Assembly: GCF_036014175.1 (NCBI RefSeq)
Contig: NZ_CP107917.1
Span: 4,464,001 to 4,528,000 of the forward strand
Reading direction: 5' to 3'
Length of the DNA: 64,000 nt
Origin: Streptomyces sp. NBC_00443
GTDB lineage: Bacteria > Actinomycetota > Actinomycetes > Streptomycetales > Streptomycetaceae
Positions within the stretch are counted from its first letter, which is position 1; every line of letters begins with the position of its first letter. The position numbers were made by a program, and so were the translations under genes. Below the pieces are notes generated by a model. It ran no database searches. It had not been told where the DNA came from and worked only from the letters and a program-made list of their open reading frames with translations. Positions 16,902-25,756 of the stretch are shown here, in pieces.

Positions 16902-18359
16902 TCACACCCCCGTCTCCGCCGCGATCCGCCCCGCCCGTACCGCCGACACCAGGGCGGTGTGGTCCGCCTCCGTGCGGTCGGCGTAGGTGACGGCGAATGC
17001 GGCGATCGCCTCATCCAGTTCCTCGTTCTTGCCGCAGTAGCCGGAGACCAGGCGGGGGTCGGCGCTGTGGGAGTGGGCACGGGCCAGGAGAGCGCCGGTC
17101 ATGCGGGCGTAGTCGTCTATCTGGTCGGCGGCCAGGGCGGCCGGGTCTACGCTGCCCTTGCGGTTGCGGAACTGGCGTACCTGGAAAGGCCGGCCCTCGA
17201 CCGTCGTCCAGCCCAGCAGGATGTCGCTGACCACCTGCATCCGCTTCTGGCCGAGCACCACGCGCCGCCCCTCGTGCTCCGGGTCCGGCACCTCGAAGCC
17301 GGCCGTCACCAGGTGCGGGACGAGGGCCGAAGGGCGGACCTCCTTCACCTGGAGGACCAGTGACTCGCCCCGGTGGTCCAGGAGCAGGACGACGTACGAG
17401 CGGGTGCCCACGCTGCCCGTGCCCACCACGCGGAACGCCACGTCGTGCACCGCGTGCCGGGAGAGCAGGGGGTGACGGTCCTCGGACAGCGTGCTGAGGT
17501 AGCTCTCCAGCGACGAAGCGACCGCCGCCGCCTCCGCGTCCGGAACCCGGCGCAGCACCGGCGGGGCGTCGACGAACCGGCGGCCACCGTCCCCGGCCGG
17601 CTCCGTCGACTTCGCCGCGAAGCGCCCGCTGGTGTTGCCCCGCGCCTTCTCCGCGACCCGCTCCAGCGTGCCGATCAGGTCATGGGCGTCGGTGTGGGAG
17701 ACCAGCTCCTCGTCCGCGATCGCGTTCCACGCGTCCAGCACCGGGAGCTTGGCCAGCAGCCGCATGGTGCGCCTGTAGGCACCCACCGTGTCGTGCGCCG
17801 CCTTGCGGCACGCGTCCTCGTCCGCGCCCGCCTCCCGGCCCGCGAGCACGAGCGAGGTGGCGAGCCGCTTGAGGTCCCACTCCCAGGGGCCGTACAGCGT
17901 CTCGTCGAAGTCGTTCAGGTCGATGACCAGGCCGCCACGCGCGTCGCCGTACAGGCCGAAGTTCGCCGCGTGCGCGTCACCGCAGATCTGGGCGCGGATC
18001 CGGGTCATGGGAGTGCGGGCGAGGTCGTACGCCATGAGCCCCGCCGAGCCGCGCAGGAACGCGAAGGGCGTCGCCGCCATCCGGCCGACCCTCATCGGCG
18101 TGAGCTCGGGGAGCCGGCCGAGGTTGGACTCCTCGACTGCGGCCACGGCGTCGGGACGGGCGGCGTCGAGGTCGAGAATCGCGTGGTCACCGCGCGGCAC
18201 CCGCCTGCGCAGTGCCTTGCCGTCCTCCTTGGGCGATCCGCCGCCGGGCCACTCGGCGAAGCCGCGCACGCCGGGCAGCCGACGCACGGCGGAATCCGAC
18301 GACGACTCCGATGCCACCGCGGCCACCTGCGCCGTAGCCTCCGCACCGACCTCGGTCAT
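16902..18359 (-). CDS. DUF2252 domain-containing protein
   Basis: 485-aa cytoplasmic protein of the DUF2252 family, which has a protein-kinase-like fold. Kinase-like signatures are visible: ICGDAHAANFGLYGDARGG (catalytic-loop-like), VIDLNDFDETLYGPWEWDLKRLA (DFD in place of DFG), and a SYVVLLLDHRGESLVLQVKEVR stretch with the likely ATP-binding Lys. N-terminal 55 residues are low complexity. The substrate is unknown. The gene stands alone with its promoter towards the hxlR side; the 3' side is the repeat region. Confidence 0.85.
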   Translation of the reverse strand: MTEVGAEATAQVAAVASESSSDSAVRRLPGVRGFAEWPGGGSPKEDGKALRRRVPRGDHAILDLDAARPDAVAAVEESNLGRLPELTPMRVGRMAATPFAFLRGSAGLMAYDLARTPMTRIRAQICGDAHAANFGLYGDARGGLVIDLNDFDETLYGPWEWDLKRLATSLVLAGREAGADEDACRKAAHDTVGAYRRTMRLLAKLPVLDAWNAIADEELVSHTDAHDLIGTLERVAEKARGNTSGRFAAKSTEPAGDGGRRFVDAPPVLRRVPDAEAAAVASSLESYLSTLSEDRHPLLSRHAVHDVAFRVVGTGSVGTRSYVVLLLDHRGESLVLQVKEVRPSALVPHLVTAGFEVPDPEHEGRRVVLGQKRMQVVSDILLGWTTVEGRPFQVRQFRNRKGSVDPAALAADQIDDYARMTGALLARAHSHSADPRLVSGYCGKNEELDEAIAAFAVTYADRTEADHTALVSAVRAGRIAAETGV

Positions 18360-18486
18360 ACCGACCGCCTCCCCCGCTCACGCACGAACATCAACTCGTG
18401 CCGACGTTACAGCCGGTGGCCGAAACGCGTCAGACCCTGTGGACAACTCCGCGGTTGTGGAAAACACCGCTCGGCCTGCGGCCGGC

Positions 18487-18516
18487 GAGCGCCGTAGCGC
18501 CGTAGCGCCGTAGCGC
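18487..18516. repeat. Short tandem repeat, period 9
   Basis: The unit gccgtagcg is repeated three times between the DUF2252 gene and the hxlR-type gene. TGTGGACAA, a DnaA-box-like word, lies 40 bases before it. No gene is seen in 18360-18544. Confidence 0.7.
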
Positions 18517-18544
18517 CTGGCGAGGGTGACGCGATCGATCTGCC

Positions 18545-18910
18545 TCAGCAGGTCTCGGGCGGCCCCACGCCATCCGCCAAGTGCTCCTGCGCCCACAGCC
18601 CCAGCGCGGTGAGCGCAGGCTCCAGCGCGGCGCCCGCCTCCGTCAGCCGGTACACCACCCGCAGCGGCGGCCCCTCGTACACCTCGCGCACCACCAGTCC
18701 AGCGGCGGCGAGTTCGGTCAGCCGGTCGGAGAGCATGCGCTCGCTGATGCCGGGAATCGCCCGGCGCAGGGCGACGAAGTACGCAGGCCCCGCGGTCAGG
18801 ACGGACACGATCGGGCCGGTCCAGCGCTTGCCGAGCAGTTGGAAGACACGGGTGATGCCCTCGTCGACCCGTTTGCACGCCGATACGTCGTGACTCTGCT
18901 CACCCGCCAT
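18545..18910 (-). CDS. HxlR-family transcriptional regulator
   Basis: 121-aa winged-helix regulator. The typical HxlR start is present: a Cys-containing ACKRVDEGITRVFQLLGKRWT segment, then RRAIPGISERMLSDRLTELAAAGLV as the recognition helix region, and YRLTEAGAALEPALTALGLWA at the end. Cys near residue 11 often senses electrophiles or oxidants in this family. It is divergent from the azoreductase gene, which is a common arrangement (YodB/AzoR1 type), so it probably represses that gene until quinones or diazo compounds appear. Confidence 0.87.
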   Translation of the reverse strand: MAGEQSHDVSACKRVDEGITRVFQLLGKRWTGPIVSVLTAGPAYFVALRRAIPGISERMLSDRLTELAAAGLVVREVYEGPPLRVVYRLTEAGAALEPALTALGLWAQEHLADGVGPPETC

Positions 18911-18949
18911 GCCCTTCAGGGTACTGCCCTGCGGTACGGGGATGAAAAA

Positions 18950-18998
18950 AAGTAAGTGACTGTGCTATCCATAGTCGTGTACGAATACTTAGTAACTG
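18950..18998. promoter_or_regulatory. Divergent promoter with repeated HxlR-type half-sites
   Basis: AGTAAGTG at 18951-18958 recurs as AGTAACTG at 18991-18998, exactly 40 bases apart (about four helical turns). AAGT and ACTT also form inverted arms. The AT-rich segment stands out in the GC-rich surroundings and lies between the two divergent starts. Confidence 0.5.
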
Positions 18999-19060
18999 CG
19001 GGAAGGTGCGCCCAGCTCCCTGCCCGCTTGCCATCCGCTTTCGTCCCTCTGGAGACCCCC

Positions 19061-19711
19061 ATGGCAACGCTCCTGCACATCGACTCCTCGGTCTTCCCGG
19101 CCGACGCCTCCTCCTCCCGCGCCGTCGCCGACGCCTTCCGCCGCACGTGGCAGGAACAGCACCCCGAGGGCACGGTGATCCACCGCGACCTGGCCTTGAA
19201 CCCGGTGCCGCACATCTCCGCCCACGCCCACACCGCCGGCTTCGCCGATCCGGCCACGCACACGCCCGAGCAGGCCGCCGCCTTCGCCGAGCGCGTGACG
19301 CTGATCGAGGAACTGGAGCGTGCGGACGCCGTGCTGATCGGCGCCCCGATGTACAACCTGACGGTCCCGTCGACGCTGAAGGCCTGGCTGGACCAGGTGG
19401 TCCTGTTCGGCCGTACCGCGGGCGACGCCCAGTCGGTCAAGGGCATCCCGGTCACCGTCGTGGCCAGCCGCGGCGGCGCGTACGGGCCGGGCACTCCGCG
19501 CGAGGGCTACGAGTACGTGCAGAACTACCTGTCGGCGGTCCTGGCCGACTTCCTGGGCGCCGACCTCGAGTTCATCGTTCCGGAGCTCACGATGGCCCCG
19601 GCCAACCCGGAGATGGCCGACCTGGTCCCCCTCTTCGAGGCCTCCCGCGAGCGCGCCCTGGACGAGGCCGCCGCGAGGGCGAAGCAGCTGGCCCAGCGGC
19701 ACGCGGCGTAG
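19061..19711 (+). CDS. azoR: FMN-dependent NADH-azoreductase AzoR family
   Basis: 216-aa flavodoxin-fold reductase that reduces quinones and azo compounds with NADH. The FMN phosphate site is LLHIDSSVFPADASSSRAVAD near the N-terminus, and the second FMN contact is GAPMYNLTVPSTLKAWLDQV, followed by VTVVASRGGAYGPGTPREGY. ATG at 19061 has a TGGAG ribosome site and gives the normal family length; a start 105 bases earlier would run through the operator. Regulation by the divergent HxlR protein is inferred. Confidence 0.88.
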   Translation: MATLLHIDSSVFPADASSSRAVADAFRRTWQEQHPEGTVIHRDLALNPVPHISAHAHTAGFADPATHTPEQAAAFAERVTLIEELERADAVLIGAPMYNLTVPSTLKAWLDQVVLFGRTAGDAQSVKGIPVTVVASRGGAYGPGTPREGYEYVQNYLSAVLADFLGADLEFIVPELTMAPANPEMADLVPLFEASRERALDEAAARAKQLAQRHAA

Positions 19712-20198
19712 CCACGTCGTGCGCGGCCGAAGGGCACTCGCGCCAGCAGCCGCCCGCCGCCTGGCGCCTGGCGTATGCCGCATTGCCGTCCGTCACGCGC
19801 GCCTCGGAGAACCCGTCCCGGCGAAGGAGCCCCTACGCGCGCGTGGCGGTGCGCAGCGCCGGGAAGCCGCTACGACGCCGAGTACGAGACGCCGAGTACG
19901 ACACGAATACGACGGCCAATCCGCGCCGACCGAGGCACGTCTCTCAACGCCTCAATGGTTCACAGCCACGAGCCACCGGTCACGCGCGATCCGTCACGGG
20001 CCGTCGCCGACACCCTGCAACGGAAACAACCGACACAGCGGTCGAGGACCCCGGCCCCTCTCCCGCCGAGTGCTGTCCCACCGACGGCAGACACAGCGCC
20101 ACCACCAGCCCGACCACCGCGAGCACGGTGACCCGCACCAGATGCACGTCCCGGCGCTCGGGCACTCTCCTCAGGGGAGCACCCCAGCACCCCGCCCC
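19712..20198. other. Mostly gene-less stretch downstream of azoR
   Basis: The stretch 19712-19970 shows no convincing frame in either strand. It contains a short direct duplication, gacgccgagtacga, at about 19875-19900. The rest is covered only by the small candidate membrane gene at 19980-20165. Confidence 0.5.
19980..20165 (-). CDS. Candidate small membrane protein
   Basis: 61-aa frame starting GTG with one clear hydrophobic helix (VRVTVLAVVGLVVALCLP) after a charged MPERRDVHL start, then a Ser/Val-rich tail. It lies 33 bases after the stop of the co-oriented GT87-like gene, so it could be the second gene of that operon. GAGGAGA lies almost directly before the start, closer than ideal. I do not recognise it; it may be noncoding. 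Confidence 0.35.
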   Translation of the reverse strand: MPERRDVHLVRVTVLAVVGLVVALCLPSVGQHSAGEGPGSSTAVSVVSVAGCRRRPVTDRA

Positions 20199-21553
20199 TC
20201 ACCCACGTCCACGTCCGGCCCCCACCAACCGCGCCGCTTGACGAGCTGCCGGCACCAGGTCCGCCCTACGGAACCAGGCAGCCAGCACCAGCGGATAGAC
20301 CAGGTACCCGAACCGCGTCGCCGGGATCAGGCACATCGCCAGCCCCAGCCCGAGTGCCAGCCGGTCCGCAGCCGCAATGACGGTCCTGGGCGGACGTACC
20401 GCCAACGACACCGCGACCCCGGCCGCGGCGGCCACGAGCCCGGCCATGGCCAGGACGGATCCGCCGGGGACGTACGTGGCCAGCAGGTACCCCGGCAGCG
20501 GGCTGGCCGCCGGTGAGTGCACCCCGCCCTCGCCGAGCGGGAAGAGCACCACGTGCTCGACGAAGGCATGCGGATCGGCCGAGGCCACCGGCACCACGGC
20601 CAGGGCGGCCACCAGTACGGCGACGGCTCCGGCCCGTATCGCCGACCGCCGCCCCCCGCCGTCGCCGCGAGCAGCACCAGCCCCACCGGCAGCAGCGGCC
20701 AGGCCGTCCACTTCAGTGCGGCCGCGGCCCCCATCGCGAGCCCCGCCGCCGTACCGGACCCGCCCCGGCCCGCCAGCGCCAGCCCGAGGCACATCAGCCC
20801 GATCACCGGCAGATCGACACCGCCGACGGCCAGCGGGAGCGCCACCGCGGGGAAGGACGCGAGAAGGAGCACGGCGTTCGGGCTCGCCTTCCCACCACTG
20901 GAATTCCCACCGCTCGAAGCCGCTCTCCCCGAAGCCGTTCCACCCGAAATCCCGCCCCGCAACAGGCGGTTGAGATCGGCCCGCCGCGCGGCAACGAGCA
21001 TGCTCGCCAGGAACACCCCGCAGAACCACACCCGGGCATCCGCGAGCGGCGTGCCGCCGAACAGCGTGTGGGGTATCCCGAAGATCGCCATGCCCGGCAG
21101 GTAGGGGTTGTAGTCGTCGACGCCGGCCGGATGCGGCACGTAGGGGCTGCCGGAGTCCAACAGCAGGGCGCCCGAGTGCTCGACCACCTGCACCTCCGAC
21201 TGCGCGGCACCCGCCGCGATCATCAGCGTCAGCGGGACGACGGATCCGATCAGCGCGGCGACCGCACCGCGTTCACCCCAAGGGCGCGGTGATCTACGGG
21301 CGAGCTGCGCGGCGACGGCGTACCCGACGGCGGCGCAGAGGCCCCAGATCCGGTGCGGGGTGAGGGTCGTGACCAGGGCCAGCGACAGCGCGAAGGCCGC
21401 GCATCCGGTCCAGAACAGCACGTCGCGGCGAACGCGGGGAGCCCGGCGGGACCTTTCACGGCCACTCCGGACGGGCACCTGCGGCACGGGGGCGAGGACA
21501 GGGCCGCCGCCGGACCGGACTCCGGCAACGAAAGAGAGGGAGTCGGGTGGCAT
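20199..21553 (-). pseudogene. GT87/DUF2029-type mannosyltransferase-like membrane protein, frame broken
   Basis: Polytopic membrane protein (about 450 aa once repaired) resembling glycosyltransferase family 87, which uses polyprenyl-phosphate sugars at the outer face. N-terminal frame: DVLFWTGCAAFALSLALVT, DSGSPYVPHPAGVDDYNPYL (the acidic loop typical of the family), GVDLPVIGLMCLGLALAGR, WPLLPVGLVLLAATAG. At the plus-strand C6 run 20652-20657 the frame shifts by one base. The C-terminal part continues in the next frame (GAVAVLVAALAVVPVASADP, HAFVEHVVLFPLGEGGVHSP, RFGYLVYPLVLAAW). One more G restores a single protein. ATG 21553 has AGGAG 7 bases upstream. Probable base-calling error rather than true loss. 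Confidence 0.75.
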
Positions 21554-21832
21554 CGGCGGGCTCCTGGAGAAAGGGGATCCCCAATCTCGCGCCGAGGCAG
21601 CGACGGCCACCTCGGCCGAACGGCCACCGTTCACAGCCCGCGCAGCAAGCCGCTCAGCCGAAAGACCGACCGGGCGGGAAGGCCGCCTCCGACCGGGGCG
21701 CGGACCGGCCGAAGAACCTACCGGCGACCTCAGTCACCGCACGCCCCCCAGTGCCCGTCAGCCCATCAGCTCACCGGCCCACCGCCCCCATACCGGCTCA
21801 CCGCCCCCACACCCCACCGGCACAATCACCGC

Positions 21833-22195
21833 ATGCATCTGATCTCCGTCGTCCTCGTCGCCCTCATGGCGCTGCTGCATGCCTACATCCTGGTCCTGGA
21901 GATGTTCCTGTGGCAGCGCGGACCGGGCCGCCGCTTCCACGGCTTCGACGCCGAGCTGGCCCGCACCACCGCGCCACTGGCGGCCAACCAAGGCCTCTAC
22001 AACGGCTTCCTCGCCGCGGGCCTGGTCTGGGGTCTGATAGCCGACGACCCGACCGGCCACCGCGTCCAGATCTTCTTCCTGTCCTGCATCGTCGTCGCGG
22101 GCGTCTACGGCGCGGCCACCGCCAACCGCCGCATCCTCTTCGTCCAGGCGCTGCCCGCAGCCGTGACCCTCGCCACGGTCATCGCGGCCGGCTGA
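21833..22195 (+). CDS. DUF1304-family small membrane protein
   Basis: 120 aa with four hydrophobic segments: ISVVLVALMALLHAYILVLEM, then GLYNGFLAAGLVWGLIA, VQIFFLSCIVVAGVYGAAT, and VQALPAAVTLATVIAAG. The HAYILVLEMFLW and NQGLYNGFLA blocks are typical of DUF1304. Function unknown. ATG 21833 was taken because upstream in-frame sequence overlaps the 5' region of the divergent GT87-like gene and is Pro/Arg-rich. Confidence 0.82.
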   Translation: MHLISVVLVALMALLHAYILVLEMFLWQRGPGRRFHGFDAELARTTAPLAANQGLYNGFLAAGLVWGLIADDPTGHRVQIFFLSCIVVAGVYGAATANRRILFVQALPAAVTLATVIAAG

Positions 22196-22777
22196 GCACG
22201 ATGCCGTGGCCTGAAAGCTTCATCACAGGCCACGGCCATCGAGCGCGCCGTAGCGAAGCAACGCGGGGCAACGCGGGGCACGACGTGTCGAACGCAACAC
22301 GAGCGCCAACACCGCACAACGAGAAGTCGCAGGTGTTGGACTGCTACGTCGTTTTGGGAGGAAGCAGGCGGAGTGTCGTTGCCACCGGCCGCATTCGACC
22401 GTGTGCCGCTGTTTGTAGTCGCTCTTGCAGAACTAGCAAAGAGCCCGGAATCTCCGACTTGGGCCCTATTTGTGGAGCACGTGCCGAGAATCGAACTTGC
22501 TCTCGATTGGGAAGCGACGACGCGTGGGCGGCTGCGTAGCCATTGACCTGCGCTTATGTGGCGCAGCGGTGGCCGCGCGCGAGAGCGGGTTGGCCTCCGC
22601 TGGTGAACGCTGTTGTCCGCTCCTGAGGACACTCTGCGGGCACCAGCGCCGTGACGGCTGGGCCGACCGAGGCCGGGTAGGCGCCCCATGACCAAGAACC
22701 ACGGTTGCCGTGCGTGTTCTATCCGGCGGGTCCGGGAGGTAGCTTGGTGGACAGGGCCCCTGAAGGAGGGCGATCCG
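22196..22777. other. Lower-GC intergenic stretch with one possible small gene
   Basis: Between the DUF1304 gene and nfeD there is no recognisable gene. A tandem gcaacgcgggg duplication lies at about 22257-22280. Base use in 22300-22560 is visibly less GC-rich than in neighbours (codons such as CTA, GTA, TTT, GAA), suggesting acquired or decaying DNA. It holds the small candidate at 22373-22546. Confidence 0.5.
22373..22546 (+). CDS. Candidate small ORF, 57 aa, unusual codon use
   Basis: GTG start preceded by GGGAGGAAG. The product looks protein-like rather than random: PAAFDRVPLFVVALAELAKS, then a WALFVEH and PRIELALDWEATTRGRLRSH end, with two amphipathic helices. Third codon positions are much less GC-rich than in surrounding genes. 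No family is recognised. It could be a truncated remnant of a longer gene, since the frame is open upstream. Confidence 0.3.
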   Translation: MSLPPAAFDRVPLFVVALAELAKSPESPTWALFVEHVPRIELALDWEATTRGRLRSH

Positions 22778-23215
22778 ATGCCGTGGTTCGCATGGCTGCT
22801 CGCCGCCGCGGCACTGGGTGTCGCTGAGTTCTTCACCCTGACACTCGTCTTCGGTCTGCTCGCGGGCGCCGCATTGGTTGCCGCCGTAGTCGCTGGTGTG
22901 GGAATCGGCATCCTCGGCCAGCTCCTGGCCCTGGCGGCAGCAGCGGCGGCGGGCTTCATCCTCGTCCGTCCTGTCGCGCTACGGCATATGACCCAGCAAC
23001 CCATCACACGCGACGGCACGGATGCGCTGATCGGCAAGCGGGCCGAAGTCACGCAGGAGGTCACCGCGACCCGTGGCCTGATCAAACTCTCCGGCGAAGA
23101 ATGGTCCGCACGCGCCCTCGACGAGAGCCTTGTGATCCCGGTGGGGGCACTGGTGGATGTGATGGAGATCGAAGGCGCCACAGCCATCGTCTACCCCCGC
23201 GAACTCCTTCCGTGA
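22778..23215 (+). CDS. NfeD-like membrane protein
   Basis: 145 aa. Two or three transmembrane helices (PWFAWLLAAAALGVAEFFTL, VFGLLAGAALVAAVVAGVGI, LLALAAAAAAGFILVRP) are followed by an OB-fold domain (DALIGKRAEVTQEV, GLIKLSGEEWSARA, ALVDVMEIEGATAIV). This is the short NfeD form that pairs with SPFH proteins. ATG 22778 has a strong AAGGAGGG site. It lies 29 bases before the slipin gene; in known cases NfeD and SPFH proteins form ring or cage assemblies in membrane microdomains. Confidence 0.87.
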   Translation: MPWFAWLLAAAALGVAEFFTLTLVFGLLAGAALVAAVVAGVGIGILGQLLALAAAAAAGFILVRPVALRHMTQQPITRDGTDALIGKRAEVTQEVTATRGLIKLSGEEWSARALDESLVIPVGALVDVMEIEGATAIVYPRELLP

Positions 23216-23244
23216 ACGGCTGAGCACATAGCAACGGAGGCACT

Positions 23245-24354
23245 GTGGATGCAGTTGTCATTCCCATTCTTGTGGCGGCCATTGTCGTTGTCTTCCTCGT
23301 GGCCTCCGCAGTGCGGATCGTCCCGCAGGCACGCCGCTACAACATCGAGCGGTTCGGCCGGTATCGCAGGACGCTGCAACCCGGGCTGAACCTGGTCCTG
23401 CCGGTGGCGGACCGCGTCAACACCAAACTCGACGTGCGCGAGCAGGTCTACTCATCCGACCCCAGGCCAGTGATCACCGAGGACAACCTCGTGGTGAACA
23501 TCGACACCGTGCTCTACTACCAGATCACGGACCCACGGGCAGCGGCCTACGAGGTCGCTGACTACCTGCATGCGATCGATCAGCTCACCGTGACCACGCT
23601 GCGGAACGTCATCGGCAGCATGGACCTGGAGGAGACGCTCACCTCCCGTGAGGAGATCAACTCCCGGCTTCGCGCCGTCCTCGACGATGCCACCGGCAAG
23701 TGGGGTATCCGCGTCAACCGCGTCGAGATCAAGGCCATCGATCCACCGCACACCATCAAGGAAGCGATGGAGAAGCAGATGCGGGCCGAGCGTGACAAGC
23801 GGGCGGCCATCCTGCACGCCGAAGGGGAGCGGCAGGCCAAGATCCTCACCGCGGAAGGCACGAAACAGAAGGACATCCTGGAGGCACAGGGCACGCAACA
23901 GGCCATGATCTTGAGGGCGGACGGCGAGGCAAAGGCTGTGGAGCTCGTCTTCCAGGCCGTCCATCGCAACAACGCCGACCCGAAGATCCTGGCCTACAAG
24001 TACCTCGAAACGCTCCCGCACCTGGCGAGCAGCGACAACAACACGTTCTGGGTGATCCCGGGGGAGCTGACCGAGGCGGTTCGGACCGTCACTCGGGCCT
24101 TCGGTGATCAGTCGACGGCAGGTCCACCCCCAACCGCGCAGCCCGGAGAAGCAGCCACCGCCACCGCCGACGACACGTCTGCCGAAGGACGGACTCCGGA
24201 ACTCGATGCAGGCTGGAGCGTTTCGCTCGACGCGGCGGCGGCGGCTGATGAGGCCGGAAAGCAGGCCGCCGCCGCGGTGAGCGATGCCAAGGCAGAGGCC
24301 GAGGCCGCGAAGACGGCCCAGGTACCGCGCCGGGCGCAGACGTCCGGCGATTGA
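23245..24354 (+). CDS. SPFH/Band 7 (slipin-type) membrane protein
   Basis: 369 aa. N-terminal membrane anchor VVIPILVAAIVVVFLVAS, then the SPFH domain (VPQARRYNIERFGRYRRTL, VVNIDTVLYYQITDPRAAAYEV, TTLRNVIGSMDLEETLTSRE). A charged coiled coil follows (AMEKQMRAERDKRAAILHAEG and KQKDILEAQGTQQAM repeats), then a disordered Ala/Thr-rich tail. GTG 23245 is used, with GGAGG 9 bases upstream. It forms a two-gene operon with nfeD and probably organises membrane microdomains or proteases. Confidence 0.9.
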   Translation: MDAVVIPILVAAIVVVFLVASAVRIVPQARRYNIERFGRYRRTLQPGLNLVLPVADRVNTKLDVREQVYSSDPRPVITEDNLVVNIDTVLYYQITDPRAAAYEVADYLHAIDQLTVTTLRNVIGSMDLEETLTSREEINSRLRAVLDDATGKWGIRVNRVEIKAIDPPHTIKEAMEKQMRAERDKRAAILHAEGERQAKILTAEGTKQKDILEAQGTQQAMILRADGEAKAVELVFQAVHRNNADPKILAYKYLETLPHLASSDNNTFWVIPGELTEAVRTVTRAFGDQSTAGPPPTAQPGEAATATADDTSAEGRTPELDAGWSVSLDAAAAADEAGKQAAAAVSDAKAEAEAAKTAQVPRRAQTSGD

Positions 24355-24800
24355 GCCCACCCTCGGTTGCCGCCAGGACCGCCGTGAGGCTCTCCGTGGG
24401 CTGTCGTCCAGTCTGTGATCCGCGGGGCGGGGATGTCGAGGAAGGGTAGGACGCAGCGGTCCGCCCATTCTCGCCGTACGGCCACACGGGCCGTAGGAAC
24501 CGTGCTCATGTACTCCAGGTCTGTGCGGAGCGACTCCACCATGCGGTCGCCGGATCCAGATCCATGAGCAGGACGGGAATGGCCCCGCCGCGCGTGCAGC
24601 GGCGCCACCCGGAGTGTCAGCCGGGCTCCCGGACGACGGTTCTCAGCGGAGGCGGTCATCGAACCAGCTGACGGCGAACTCGGGATGCTCGCTGAAGCAG
24701 TTGCAGCCGTCGAAGGGCATGCGCAGCCCGAGGGCGAACGCCGATGGCTGTGCTGGACTTGACCCAGATGCCGGTGGGCTTTCGTACGTCGGGATCCGGC
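24355..24800. other. Stretch with gene remnants left of the transposase fragment
   Basis: No intact gene. Two pieces look like former coding sequence on the minus strand: about 24400-24550 (reading TARVAVRREWADRCVLPFLD), and the C-terminal remnant at 24643-24750. They are cut off by the transposase fragment to the right. Confidence 0.45.
24643..24750 (-). pseudogene. C-terminal remnant of an unknown gene
   Basis: The last 33 codons before a TGA read as plausible protein (ALGLRMPFDGCNCFSEHP, then EFAVSWFDDRLR). The upstream part switches to transposase antisense sequence near 24760, so the original gene has been truncated by an insertion or rearrangement. Family not recognised. Confidence 0.35.
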
Positions 24801-25177
24801 AGTCACCCGCTTTCGCGGACGTGATGGGCCGCCTGTGTGTCCCGCGCCGGCGCGGACGACCTCGCACTCGGCCGGATGTGGTCCTGGACGATCAGACGTA
24901 CTCCTCACGCGCCATTCGTGACCACCTGAGCAAGCGTGGCATCCGGGCGGTGATCCCAGTTCCGGCGGACCAGCGGGGCCACCGACTGCGTCATGGCAGG
25001 CTCGGCGGTCGGCCACCCGCCTTCGACCGTGAGGGATACAAGCAGCGCAATACGGTCGAGCGGTGTATCAACCGGCTGAAGCAGTGGCGCGGCATCGCCA
25101 CGCGCTATGAGAAGACCGTGACCATCTACCTGGCCGGACTCCACGTCGCGGGCATCTTTCTCTGGTCCGCGAGATGA
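24800..25177 (+). pseudogene. IS5-family transposase, C-terminal fragment
   Basis: The frame carries the end of a DDE transposase: RRRGRPRTRPDVVLDDQTYS (second catalytic Asp), RAIRDHLSKRGIRAVIPVPAD, then YKQRNTVERCINRLKQWRGI with the catalytic Glu, and the final RYEKTVTIYLAGLHVAG. The N-terminal half, including the first catalytic Asp, is absent, so it is inactive. In sequence further left, unrelated gene remnants are found. A TCTAG...CTAGA pair at about 25325-25355 may mark an old end of the element. Confidence 0.8.
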
Positions 25178-25253
25178 AGCAGGTCGACAGGCAGAGCGCC
25201 ATACTCCGGAACGACGTGCACCCAAGGCACGGTGTTCATCGGCCCTTCCCCTC

Positions 25254-25291
25254 CATGACCCAGGCTGTCGACCATGACCCAGGCTGTCGAC
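25254..25291. repeat. 19-bp tandem duplication
   Basis: catgacccaggctgtcgac occurs twice in direct succession downstream of the transposase remnant. The surrounding 25178-25412 holds no gene. Confidence 0.75.
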
Positions 25292-25412
25292 CGCCATCAG
25301 CCCCGGTGACGGCAGAGAGCTGCAAAGTCTAGATCCAAACGAAACGGCCTAGATGGGCATCGTCGCCTTGAGCGGTGCTGTCCTCACTCGTCGTACGTGC
25401 CACGCCCCGGCT

Positions 25413-25742
25413 TCACTTGGGCGGCAGGCTCGCCGCGAAGGCGCGTCCCTCGTCGACCCAGGCGCCGAGCGCCTCCTTCTCCACGACCGCGGTGCCGTCC
25501 ACCACGACCCAGCCGCGCATCGGGCGGCCGGTCATGTCGAAGATCCGCGCGCCTGGCCGTGCCAGCGCTGCATCCGTCGCATCCGGGCCGACTCTGACCA
25601 TGAGGTCGCCGCCGGTGACGCCGACTGCCATGTTGCCGCGGTGCAGGAAGGCGAGCCCGCCGAACATGCGTTTCTCGCTGATCTCCGGGTCCGCGCCCAG
25701 CCGTTCCCGGATCCGCTCGGCGAGTCCTTCGTCGTACGCCAC
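25413..25742 (-). CDS. TfoX/Sxy N-terminal domain protein
   Basis: 109-aa single-domain protein of the TfoX_N family: LAERIRERLGADPEISEKRM, FGGLAFLHRGNMAVGV, LMVRVGPDATDAALARPGA, and RPMRGWVVVDGTAVVEKEAL. In Streptomyces these short forms are of unknown function and are not tied to competence. It is the last gene of a three-gene minus-strand run with the SRPBCC protein (14 bases upstream) and the membrane protein before it. Confidence 0.88.
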   Translation of the reverse strand: MAYDEGLAERIRERLGADPEISEKRMFGGLAFLHRGNMAVGVTGGDLMVRVGPDATDAALARPGARIFDMTGRPMRGWVVVDGTAVVEKEALGAWVDEGRAFAASLPPK

Positions 25743-25756
25743 GTCACACCCCTGTT

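Noticed and set aside
22481..22500. tRNA T-arm-like word (minus strand GTTCGATTCTCGGCA) resembling an attachment site
   Set aside because: The T stem has mismatches, no acceptor or anticodon arm can be formed around it, and it lies inside a candidate small gene.
24108..25016. 302-codon minus-strand frame over slipin end and transposase remnant
   Set aside because: It crosses three unrelated segments and is antisense to both the slipin tail and the transposase; only short pieces inside it look like former genes.
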